NCBI GenBank assembly: GCA_025531455.1
Contig: JAMYHL010000008.1
Location: 124,001-188,000, forward strand
Reading direction: 5' to 3'
DNA: 64,000 nucleotides
Source of the DNA: Apiotrichum sp. Y4204
Lineage: Eukaryota > Basidiomycota > Tremellomycetes > Trichosporonales > Trichosporonaceae
Below are positions 9,739-21,425 of this stretch, piece after piece (position 1 is the stretch's first letter; every line of letters starts with the position of its first letter). The notes under the pieces are model-generated. The model searched no databases and was not told the DNA's origin. It worked only from the letters and a program-made list of their open reading frames with translations. The position numbers and the translations under genes were made by a program.

Positions 9739-12700
9739 GGTGGTGATATCGTGGTGGTGGTGGAGAGGAAGACTGAGATTATCTGATCTCTGAGCTCTGA
9801 TCTTTTTTGACTTATCAATAACGCCTTCGGAGGTGGAGGTCGATCCGATCGAGTCGAAGATGCCCGAAATGTGTACAGAAAAAGGGGGGCTGAAGCGTCC
9901 GTGCCACTCGCATTGCATCATCTCGACTCGTAGCAGCTTATCAAAAACCGGGTATTACATTTTTGGTACAAATCATTACCTGTCAGATCCCCTGAAATCC
10001 TAGTGACTTCTTTCAATCACGTGACCTGACACACCTTGCCTCGCTTGTGAGCCTGTGGGGATTGTGGCCTTGTGGGCGTGTATGGCTGCATAAGGGCACC
10101 CATCAAGACCACCAGCGGCACTTCTTGCTCATCCAACACCATCACAACAAAGATCCCAAGTCCATTACCCATCGCAGCTGACTCATCGGTTCTTTCTGTC
10201 GTGTTTGCTAAAAGTGCTGACACGCTCTGTGAAGCTCGTGAAGAAGGATAGAATAGATCCGAAGGGACTGAAGGTCTAATCGAGGCGATGACAACGCAGA
10301 TCCCACTGTCTTAGAACCACACGACACCACATCCGTCACATTTCAAGTCTCGGAACACTCACCCTTGATTCCCTGATAAAGTGATCCTGTGGTGACGGTC
10401 CCATCAAGCGAACCTTCAGCACGCGGGATGCTGCTGCATCAACGTGTTCATGGGCGAAGCAAACGCAAGGGTTGGACCGGACGCGTCGTCGGAGCTCCCG
10501 ATCAACAGGAAAGCCAGCTCACTATGCCTAGCATTGCTTCCAAATCTTGTCATCCAGGACGTGTGTTGTGGCGTTTCCTCGACTCACTCTCGCGCCAGGA
10601 TCGACGACGATAAGCCACCATCCGAGCCCGATGATACGTACGGTGCCCCAATCTCTCACGGAATCCCGCCTAGTCACTGATGGACATTCCCTCCTCGGTG
10701 ACTATCCTCTGATTCCACAGTCCACTCTTCCGAAAAGCCTCCTACCGGAGATCGCATGCTGGAGACATTGGCTGTCGGCGCCTGTCGCCGGACAGACGCC
10801 CCCAGGGATCGTCGATCTGTTTAGTAGCGGAGGATCGGCAGGGATCGGCTGGGAACTAAACTGGACATGTTCCATCAGACAATTACTGACAAAGCCTTCC
10901 CGTGGTTTGGAGGATCGATGACCTGCCCCGGATCTGGCCTGATCATTCGGGAACAGCATTGTTTGATCGGCGTTGAAATCAGACATTGAGATCGGTATGG
11001 GGATCGGCGGGGTATGGGTCCTCATCTCATCCCTCACCTTCTTGCTGTTGTCATGGAACTCGGTCTAGGCCAGGGGATTAGCCTCCAAACAGTTAAGCGA
11101 GAGACCCAGGGCGTTGAAGGCGTGTGATTCTGCGACGTGCTTTGATGATCCAGCGGCGTGGTCTTTCGCTGGTTAGAGCAATTGAGGCAGCGATGGGGTG
11201 GTTGTCGCAACCTTCACAAAGACTGTAGATGACGAGCGAGCAGAACAGGTCCCAGTGTCGCCATGTCATCCTATCATCGTCATCAAGTAATGAGCGGCGA
11301 CGGCGAGCACCGCTCATGGCCAGCTGCGACTGGGGGTTTATTGAGACAGACTACATCATACCAGGCTTGTTTACCTGAGTATCAGTAGCAAGTGGCCAGC
11401 TGGGTGATTGGCAGAAGTTTCTGTTGTCTAGTCTCTCGCCTCCTCGTGGTGAGAGGTCCGTGCTCGAGCCGAGGCCGTCATCGGCTTTGGCTTGTTGGGC
11501 GTCCTGATGTCTCCTGATCTCCTGTACTGCTGTCGCTCTGAATATTTTGCTTCCGAACAGAAAGGTTAGAGCTCCATGCCAGCGTGGAATGTAGGTAATC
11601 AACCCTCAGTCGAGGAAGCTGTAAAGCTGAGGGTTGCAAGCGCACCACGTAGGGACAGGAAGTAGAATTCGGGGGTTGATACGACACAGGACGAGCAGGG
11701 TCGGTGGCGTCGGTATGTGGCGGAGTGGCACTCATTAAATGCCCGTCGCCGCCATGACATTCACAACATCCATAACGGGGCCCTGCAACGGAGAAAACTT
11801 CCGTCTCGAGGATCCAAAATGGTGCCGATCGTGCCGAGCTCTGTGGAATCGTTTTCTTTTCCGGTCACTCTCCTTCATTCCTTTGCTATGCCTGGAGGCC
11901 CGACACAAGCGCGAAGGCGGCTTTGTGTCTCACAATCTCACCATCTTGACGCCGCACCACGTCAGCCAGCTCATTCTGTGCCATACTCGAACCTTTGACC
12001 GTCACGTCCAGCACTCCATCCCACCTGCCTAAATTGGGGGCAGGTTGGACCCACTTCTCCGTATGCGCCGACACCGCGACATCTCCCTTGACATGGCCCT
12101 TGACTGATGTAGTGCCACCACTCATCAGAGGTCTGTCATGGCTGCCCCCTTCCCTGTATTCCACGCGGTGCTAGAGGGTGTCATTTCACTTTGCCAACTG
12201 ATGGCGGCCACCGACATCCCGAATCTACTCCACTCCAGCTGCGTGTGGCGTTATCGCAGCTCAGAGTCGGGATTCTGTGGCTATCCAGAGGTTGCAGGTG
12301 GTGCAGAATGCAAACCCCGCCATGCCCTGAACTAATGGCCGGCACAGCCGTGCGTGCGGAATGCGATCAGTGATCGGCAAGACGAATACTCCAGCAAGCA
12401 CCCAGAGTGGATTCAGCGCGATCTTGCTGTGCCGTCGGGCATCGCGACGGCGGACTCGATGCTCATTGTCTCAGCTGCACTGCGACCTTGGTGGTGCTTC
12501 TTTGCACTCAGTCAGGTTCTAGTCTGTCCAGATTTTACGGCAAGGCTTGGCCGGTTTGACGAGCGCCACCCAAGGCTCATACTGTATCGCGTTCTGTACG
12601 CCGCGAAACACTGGCCTCAAGGTGCTGGACCTGCGGTTTACCACTTAGGCCACTCAGGAAGCCAGGCGTCCACTGCAGCACGGGCGGCGGGGCCGCGGCC

Positions 12701-13151
12701 CTGCCGGCGTCCATCTGCGACATGCCTTGTCTTCCGTTCGTCTTTGACCATCGCCATTTTCCAAGGTGCGAGGTACCCGCTTGCACACGCTGTGGCGCGT
12801 GGCGGTCCCCTTCCACATTCCTCGCACCGCCAAGCAACACATGCCCTGGTCGGTATGTTCCAACTTTCCAGGATCATGAAGCCTGCGGAATCTGCGGAAT
12901 GTCTATTACAAGCATTCCATCGGTTTATCTTCCGGCCGGTTCGATCGACATGGCAGACTGGCCAGACTCCTGGACGCACTGCAGCAAGTTTTGAGGTTCC
13001 GTCCTATCGCCGGAACGCTTGACAAAAGTCTGCATATCTGAACATTCCCGGGTGAGACGATGATATAATATGTTCTCCGGCGGTGAAGGATGGCAGCTTC
13101 AAACCCTACTATGTCTAATCTGTTCGTCTACTCTAACATTGTCTCTTTACT
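9739..13151. other. 3.4-kb divergent intergenic region between HIS5 and the F-box-like gene
   Basis: The two flanking genes point away from each other, so both promoters lie here. Open frames such as 12354-13022 (plus) start at non-ATG codons, look compositionally random and resemble no family. The GATCGGC-like string recurs around 10790-11010 without a regular period. I see no transposon ends and no RNA gene. Confidence 0.5.
10179..10185. promoter_or_regulatory. Gcn4/Cpc1-type site TGACTCA upstream of HIS5
   Basis: A perfect TGACTCA lies 441 bp upstream of the HIS5 start codon. This heptamer is the general amino-acid control element bound by Gcn4/Cpc1 bZIP factors, and histidine genes are classic targets. 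One heptamer is expected by chance every few kilobases, so the assignment is inference from context. Confidence 0.45.
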
Positions 13152-14760
13152 ATGAGTGATCAGCGACGTCGTAGCCGCAGCAGCTCACCGGAGCCTAGCC
13201 CCAAGCGACAGAGAAGGACCCGCAACACTCGTAGTGAGGAGCGGGTTCTCTCCTCACCGGAGCAACACCCACGCCGCGTCAGTGGGTTTGACCACCTCAT
13301 TGCCAGTACCGACAGATTACTGGGTTCGCGGTATACTTCATCGATCTTTGCGCCCGAACGTCCTCCATTGCTCTCCGGGAGCACCAGCGTGCGTTTCCTC
13401 TCGTCGAGGATGGAAGGTCCATTGTAACTGACGGCCAACGTAGTTTGAGAGTAACTGGTCCGGCTCGAACCAGTTGACTTCCGAGCTCACTACTCCGTCC
13501 CTTCACTCGCGCTCGCCCAGCGAGAACCCATGGGGCCTTGGTCCCTCGGAGCCTCGCCGCTCATTTGCCTCCGAAGAATTGCCAGCAGCGGTGCCGGTGG
13601 ACCCAACCGTCGTTATCGACCACAAGGCTTACCCGCACATTCTCCAGCAGGTGCTAGAAGACGCGTCGTGGGATGTGCTATCTGCCTTCCGCGCCACTTG
13701 CAAGGAGTATCGACGGAAGGTGCACGAGATCCAGTCTCGACAAATCATCTTTTTCCTCGCAGTGTCGCCACCCAACGCGATTCGCTCGCCTCGGGGATGC
13801 GTTCCCTCCCTGCGCATCCTGCACGACAACGGCCATGACCACGATCCCGCAACTTCCAACTTATTCACGTCTACGCGAGTCGTGGATATCATCGGCTGCC
13901 CCCGCGAACACCCGTACTCGTCACGTGCCTTGCAATTGGCATTTCACCAGCGCGACCTTGTTCTCCGCTTTCATCCGACGAGCTACAGGCACGACGTACA
14001 GCAGAGCGTCCGCGCCCGCCGCGTTGTCCTCTTCGGGTCCTCTATCAAGAGCAGCTGGGCATCTCTCCCGCCAGAGGAACACGCACAGGAAAAGACGGTG
14101 CTCAATCTGAAGGGCCTCAACCACCCGATAGATATGATCACCGCATTCAAACGATTTCCTCCTTCCGCGGGAAAGCGCGAGTCGACGGTGGTGTTCACCT
14201 ACTGGGGAGTCGATAAGGGGTACACCGTGCCAGTTACCTTGGACGACATTGTGGACCCTACGCGGCTAGCTCGTGAGCGCCTCCAAGCTCTTGTCGACCT
14301 CGCAGCCGGCATGGTGGTCGGCGGCTGGCTGTTCCCGGAAATGCCGCCAGTGTCGTTCATTGTGGTGGACTTTGAGAAGATCACCCCGCGGCATTTTAGC
14401 CTCGAAGAAGATGGATCTTTCTGGGACAGCGGAAAAGGGCGGGAGAACACGCAGGCTGTTTCGCCGGCTGGTTCTGACTCGGATTCCTCATCCCAGTCGG
14501 GGCTCTCGACACCGATATCGTCGTCGCCACTCAGTGATGCGCTCCATGCCAAGATCTGCAGGCGTGTCGGCGAGATGGTAGATAGGACGTCTTCGAAATC
14601 GGCCACTGTCGACGAGCGGGAGGCGCGTAAAGAGGAGGCTCTGAGGAAGCTGAAGCTTATGAGCCGCAATGAGTATGAGGAACATGTTGGAAACCCTCGC
14701 GAGTTCGAGCTGGACACCGTCCAACTGCGGTATAACAGCCCGACTGCTGGGTATCTGTAG
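13152..14760 (+). CDS. F-box-like protein of unknown function, 517 residues
   Basis: Two exons, 13152-13388 and 13444-14760, joined in phase 0. The N-terminus has an RS/RXR-rich basic stretch (MSDQRRRSRSSSPEPSPKRQ) that may be a nuclear signal. At about residues 125-160 the segment YPHILQQVLEDASWDVLSAF followed by RATCKEYRRKV looks like a degenerate F-box. The middle contains a beta-rich stretch with repeated VVDIIGCPRE and VVLFGSS elements and a further IVVDFEKITPRHF, suggesting a fungal F-box-associated domain. The C-terminal 120 residues are Ser/Asp-rich, then charged helix. Proteins of this build form expanded, uncharacterised families in tremellomycete yeasts. A role as a ubiquitin-ligase substrate adaptor would follow only if the F-box is real. 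Confidence 0.6.
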
Positions 14761-17700
14761 GATGCAACCCGGAGGTACGAGGGCAGACGCAGGGAATGAT
14801 CACCTTGCAGAGGAGGACGGCCGAGTGATGACCATTGGGGCTCGGCTCAGCGATGACATACACGAACAGCGACGACCAGGCGACCGCGTGCCCTCCGAAT
14901 CACGACACATTTAGCCTCGACAATGGCTTTCGGGATAGATAGTCTATAATGACCGGTGGCATTGATTTTGATTATCAACTTTATGAACTTTTCCTCTGTG
15001 GAATTCACGACCCTGTGGATATGACTGCTTTGGGATTTTTCGACTCTCCCTGTGAAGGTCACGGCCTCCATCAAGTCCAGACCAAGCCAGTTGTGGCTCA
15101 CCTCGCAGCACTCCCACCCCTTCATCAGGAGCCCGCAATGCAATTGCTTCGTTTGTTGAGTATTCAGGTTTTGTGCCGCCCAGCGCCTGTGATCAAGCCA
15201 TAACGCTTCACGATAGTCGCCCTTTATTCTGGTGGAGTTCTGCAGCTGAGTCTCCTCGCAGCGGGCGTCCCGACAGTCTCCCACCCGGTCTTCCAATCCG
15301 GTCTAAATCCGGTAACTGTGTGGCCTCTCAGATGGATGCCTCACGGAGTATACAAAAGCTATTGCGACTGAGCGGTACCGGTAGTGTGCATTATCTGACC
15401 CAATTCCTCGGCCTCACATCGAGCCGGAAGATTGCGGATTTAGCTCAGACGGTGGCAAGGCCAGCGACGCCACATAAAATGCTATTTACGCTACCCAAAG
15501 AAGGTTCAGGCCTTGGTCGGAGAATTTGTGTGAGAGACAGGCATTATCAGCCGCCAAATCAGTCAGTGTCTCTGGATGGGGTGAGAGCCGAAAGGCGCAC
15601 CTGGCGGCCGGAGGGGACTTGGGAGGGCCCATGAACCCCTGTCTCTCTCCATACGTCCGTAATCAGAGGAACAATACCCCCTTGAGTGTCAAATTTTCCT
15701 AACAATAAGCAGACGTCTATCCCCTCCAGAGATTGTCGTTCCCCAACTTGTAGACTTCGATGAGTGGATTTTGCCACAGGTGGAGATAGTGTGGGGGGTT
15801 CAACACCGAGATGATGCTAGATCGATCTCGTCTCGGACGAATGACGGCATCAGGATGATCCCGACATTTCAGTGATCTCATAGCGAGTCCTGATTGGCTG
15901 AGTTTCCGGATAGTTCCTCACCCCTACAGGCTGGTCAAACTTGGTGCCTGAACATCCGATTTGGGCCTGCACCCCTTGATCAGCTGGATCGCCGTCCCTG
16001 GAATTTGGTCTGGCTGATGGAGGCCTTATGTATCTCACGCACACATGCACACATGCATACATGCACAAATGCACACTGTATCGCTACGCGCTCCGCCTTA
16101 TATGCCCTTACATAACCCTCACGCAAAGCAATATGCAGACCATAGTGATGGTGGATGTTCTCTGGCCACGCGCGTCGTTAGGTATGTCGACTTACAGTAC
16201 TAGGCTCAGATAACCTGACGGAAAATGCCTGGACGCTGTTCTGTTGTGTGGCATGAAAGAGGCCCATAGAGGGCAGAACATCCGAATATTATCCGATACA
16301 GCGAGCAGTGGAAAGAGACATAAAAACTTCCATTAAAATACACAACATAAGGTTTGCTGGGTCCGGAGTCGGAAAGCGGCTCTCTCCGACTACTGTGAGG
16401 TGCTGGGTCGTCTTGTGGGTCACGAAGTCTTGGGGGCGCCGTTGCTTCAGGTTCTAGGTTTCCAGAAACCAGGTCCGATCGTACAGTCAGCCGTTTTTCA
16501 GATCCCACTCCTCAGACTGGTGCCCCGGGCCGGCAGTCCCCTCCTGTCGCAGCCGCTGATCAGACAGCATCGCCCGTCATCACGACACACGTTGACACGA
16601 CGGCACGGCGTGCATGGCGCACGTTGTCTTCCCAGTGCACAACAAGTAGTGCATGTAGATTGAGCTGGTGAGAACAGATGAGCGGGAATGAACAATGGCG
16701 ATTGAATGCACAGACTCCCGCGCAAAACAATGGTGGGGTGCAATGACAATGGGCTAACAATCGCTTCGCGCTTCCCGCTAACGCCGTTGCTTATCCACAT
16801 TCCCCGGCGCCTACCTCCTTCGCCCAAAGCATGCATACCGCAACACATTAAACGATGTTTGCCTTCTGCATCGAATACAACACGCCCGAAGATGACTGCC
16901 GTGGAACTCGGTTTGGTGGCTGTTTGCTGGTGTGACGTGATGACATCCGATAACGCTTGGGGCTTGCCATGTCAGTCCGCAGGCCATTGACCAGGATTTC
17001 TGCTCATTCCTTTCCCCTCTCCCCTGTCTGCCTTCGATTCTTCTCATGCGAACATGCGGAGGTCCATGCTTGCCCACAGATGGGCATAACTCCGTAACGC
17101 CGCTACGTCGGATGGTTGTTGATGTAGATGGGGGAGTGTTTGGTGGAGGCGACAAGATGCGATGATTGTGTCACTCCACATCTCGCCCACGTACCCAGGT
17201 TCCACCCACACACTCTGGATGCCCTGTGCGCACTGAAAGGGCGCCGAGCTGCATCGCACGGCTTCCGGGATGACTCGGCTCCCCGTGCACAGCCAAGCTT
17301 GTCAGTTCGGGTCCGCATGCCCAAAGTCCCAAAGTGTCCAGCCAACACAACCAGTGTGGCACCTCTTCCTCACCCCCCCTCCCCCCCAAACTGACCAAAC
17401 CTAACAAGCCAGAAGCAAAAGCCCATCCTCCCAACCCACATCACGCCACTGCGAACCAAGGCTGTTCCCAGTAGTTGGCCCCATCTGCACGTAGAGAGGT
17501 ATGCGCCATGCTCCTGACCAACTTTTGCGCAGAGAGCCTCCGGCCATTCATCCCCCCATCATCCCTCCGGTACACGGTTCTGCCCATGCCCCCCCTTCCC
17601 CCCCCACAATGGCGCACCAAACATCCGAAGAAGAAGGGGCGATGAGGTGTGTCTTCCTCCCGTTGCGGTCACTGTCATCCCCCCCCCGCCGTACCCTTCC

Positions 17701-17966
17701 TTCCCCGCCCCCACAACCGCCACTCCCCCGTGCGATCTAGTCAACCCGTCGCCGCCGTGTCAGATATACCAGACCCCTTTTGCGCACAATTCTGCCCATC
17801 CCCCCGTCCCCCTCGCCGTCGACAACGACCACCACCAACGGTATATCGTTCCTCTGCATCTGCATTTCTCTTTCTCTTCTTCTCTTCATCCTTCAATCCA
17901 CATCTATCTATTCTCACCCACAACACCTACTTTTTAACCCCATCAATCTACATCCATCCATCCATC
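14761..17966. other. 3.2-kb intergenic region upstream of histone H3
   Basis: I found no credible gene. A CACACATGCA-type imperfect repeat lies at about 16040-16075. From about 17360 to 17965 the plus strand is strikingly pyrimidine-rich, with several poly-C runs (17378-17390, 17585-17607, 17678-17688). That is consistent with the promoter and leader of the highly expressed H3 gene. Confidence 0.5.
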
Positions 17967-19138
<1,172 letters not shown>

Positions 19139-19491
19139 GTGCTGTTAGTCCCCGGCGGGTGAGGCGTATCTCGCCCGGCCTAGTTAGTCCCAGGCGCTCT
19201 ATCGCCATACAGCTTGTCGTCATTTGATCAGTGTCTCGTCATTTCGTTTTTCGCTCTCTCCTTACATACACCCTTCGAGCGGCATCGCTACCCATCAAAC
19301 TCATCACCTACGCGTAGCCCGCGCATTCGTAGCAAGCCTATGAATACTGTATCCCTGTACATTGTTATACATTGTGGTCTCTACTAACTTGGATGTGGTC
19401 AAAGCATCAGAGATGATGTTGATGGAGGCTCGACCTGGTTGCCTCTGCCGTCGATGACCCACTGTTGCTGCTGTTCTCGAACCTTCTCCCA
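19139..19491. other. Convergent 3' flanks of histone H3 and the Med11-like gene
   Basis: 353 bp between two converging genes. It should carry both polyadenylation regions. No gene is seen. Confidence 0.5.
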
Positions 19492-20620
19492 TTATACCGC
19501 AGCATCAACCTCTATGCTGTCGCCCTTCTCGTTCTCCTTCTCCGCCGCCTCTTTCTTCTCCTTCTCCTCCTTCGCCATCTGCATCCTCAACGCCCTCGTA
19601 GCCTTGAGCATCTCGCGCAGCGCCGCTGCCTCCTGTCGTGTACCATACAGACCGAGGTTCGCCTCCCCACTGGCGGCCGGACTCGGGTCGGCTCGCAGCG
19701 TTGACGCCAGCGGCCGCGGTACGCCATCCACTGGCGGCGCGCGCAGGACGCTCGGTGCTGCGCGTGTTCCGCGTAGGTAGAAGACGGTTTGGCGGAGCAC
19801 GAACTGGATTTTCTGAGTGTGAGTAAGTTTGACGCCTGGAGTACAGAGGAGGCGGTAAACTCTTTCTGCAGCTCGGAAGAGAGATCAGACATCCTTGCGC
19901 GGGAATAACAAAGGCTCCAGTCGTTTCCTGGGTCACCGTCGCTGCCCAACTCGTGTCCATCCTACTCACATCCAGCGTGTTCATGTAATGCTCCACGGCC
20001 TCGCGCGCAGCAAGACCCTTCTCCTCGTCCGCCGCAGTGGTCGGCGAGACGAGGTGTGCGAGGATGGGCTTGACATCTAGCAGGAGGGCGGGTATCGCCT
20101 GAAGTCAGCGTCTAGACGAGCGGTGGCGGCTGTATGTCGCCTCGGCGGAGCGGGGCATGGACGGATTGATGGATAAGATCTCAACGGCCACGAGAGCGAG
20201 TGAGACAAGGTTGTGGAGCTGTGTTGTAGCTGCGAGCGGGTCTGCAGAGATATGCAGCAGAGCGCTGTTCCGAACGGCTGGCCCAATCATCCATCATCGC
20301 TGGAGGGAGCAGCGCAGCGACACCAACTTTGCAAGTCCTTCGCCACCGGCAGTGACGGCGGCACGGAGCATACTCGACACGTCACCGTCCTCCTCGCCAC
20401 TCGCCATCTAGCCGCGAAGCTGTGCGGACGACGACTCCATGGATCCATGGACTGTCTCGGCCCGGTTTGGCCACCCCCACGCTCCGAACCATTCCGCCAT
20501 CCACCGCCCATTCCCGCATGCATCCACGACACCCACCTTCTCGACATGCGCCAGCGCGGTCAGCAGCGAGTCGACGTCGAGCGACTCGAGCTCGAGCGGG
20601 TCGTGTTCCGTGTCGGACAT
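19492..20620 (-). CDS. Possible Mediator subunit 11-like protein, 205 residues
   Basis: Four exons on the minus strand, all in phase 0: 20537-20620, 20324-20407, 19970-20098 and 19492-19812. The N-terminal part (LDVDSLLTALAHVEK, then GDVSSMLRAAVTAGGEGLAK) could form one amphipathic helix. After the third junction AREAVEHYMNTLD joins KIQFVLRQTVFYLRGTR, a second helix. This two-helix arrangement is what Med11 uses to pair with Med22 in the Mediator head. The C-terminus is a charged coiled-coil tail (KATRALRMQMAKEEKEKKEA). The resemblance is in pattern only, and I could not recall a diagnostic signature. The second intron (20099-20323) contains an open stretch, so an extra exon is possible. The splice-consistent model supports a real gene; the Med11 name is tentative. 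Confidence 0.4.
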
Positions 20621-20983
20621 GGCGGCGTGCTTTGCGGTGCGGTGGTGAAAGTCTGGGTGTTGTTTTCACCTATGGCTGGTTCATGGGTCATTGTCAGGGC
20701 TAGATTGCTTCCGTCCGATCCGTCCCAGGCGCTCTTGGCGATCAGTCTTGGCTTTGCTCATCCCCGCCAGGCCACCAAAGACCGACATCCCAGCCGATTA
20801 CACCTTGATGGAAGGCAACAGAACAACGTCTTGTGTAAGTGTTACCGCGAATGCGTGCGACTTGTACTTTAGTCTCGCAGGCCAGAGCTGCGTAGCGCCG
20901 CCGCGCCAAAGCGCAGAGGGAGGGATCGCAACCTTACCCGCACAGAATCAAAAAATTCGGCTGAAGGGATTGATACCTCCTAT
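20621..20983. other. Intergenic region between the Med11-like gene and tRNA-Leu(AAG)
   Basis: Contains the promoter of the minus-strand Med11-like gene and the tRNA terminator at 20950-20955. Nothing else is recognised. Confidence 0.45.
20950..20955 (-). terminator. RNA polymerase III terminator for tRNA-Leu(AAG)
   Basis: Six A on the plus strand are T6 on the transcribed strand, about 29 nt beyond the tRNA 3' end. This matches the arrangement at the first tRNA-Leu. Confidence 0.65.
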
Positions 20984-21071
20984 TGACGAGAGTGGGATTC
21001 GAACCCACGTCCGAAGACTGCGGAAGGGATAAACCTTAACACAGCGCCTTAGACCGCTCGGCCATCTCGCC
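20984..21071 (-). tRNA. tRNA-Leu(AAG), with a 10-nt intron
   Basis: The body is nearly identical to tRNA-Leu(CAG) at 5942-6029: the same acceptor stem, T arm and variable arm, with one D-loop difference (C for T). The anticodon stem CTGTG/CGCAG again closes only after removing a 10-nt intron (TTTATCCCTT, 21024-21033) one base 3' of the anticodon. The anticodon AAG is at 21035-21037 and after A34-to-inosine editing would read CUU and CUC. The B box GGTTCGAATCC is perfect. Confidence 0.93.
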
Positions 21072-21425
21072 GATGTGTTTCAGAACTTTCTTCCTTCGTG
21101 TAGTCGCATGCGTTCCGGGGGCGCGTAAGACGAAAGTGCCCAACCAATCCCGCCCCTACAGATGGAAATGTGCATGCAGTCATCGCGGTGTAATCTGCGT
21201 TGATAGTTCTCTTGATGCACAGATAGCGGCGGGGCTATAGAGTCTCCCAGTGGGTGCTGTCCACAATCGGAAATGGTGTCGACACACATGCGGCTGGCAC
21301 GCAACGATGAACCTGCCATTTCAGTAACCACCTCCACCACCAGGTGCTAGCCCTCCACCAATTCGGCGTCTGTCAGACTCCAGGTTTACTTCTTCCCTCC
21401 TTTCTCTCCATCCATCACACACACC
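21072..21425. other. ARP8 promoter region
   Basis: 354 bp between the tRNA 5' end and the ARP8 ATG. No gene is seen. A pyrimidine-rich stretch just before the ATG (21388-21420) is typical of fungal transcription start regions. Confidence 0.45.

Noticed and set aside
12354..13022. 222-codon open frame in the HIS5 upstream region
   Set aside because: It begins at a GTG, has no family resemblance and reads like random GC-rich DNA.
20105..20290. Open stretch in the second intron of the Med11-like gene that could be an exon
   Set aside because: Including it in the protein-like frame needs weak donors or out-of-phase junctions, whereas skipping it leaves all introns in phase 0. It remains a possible alternative exon.
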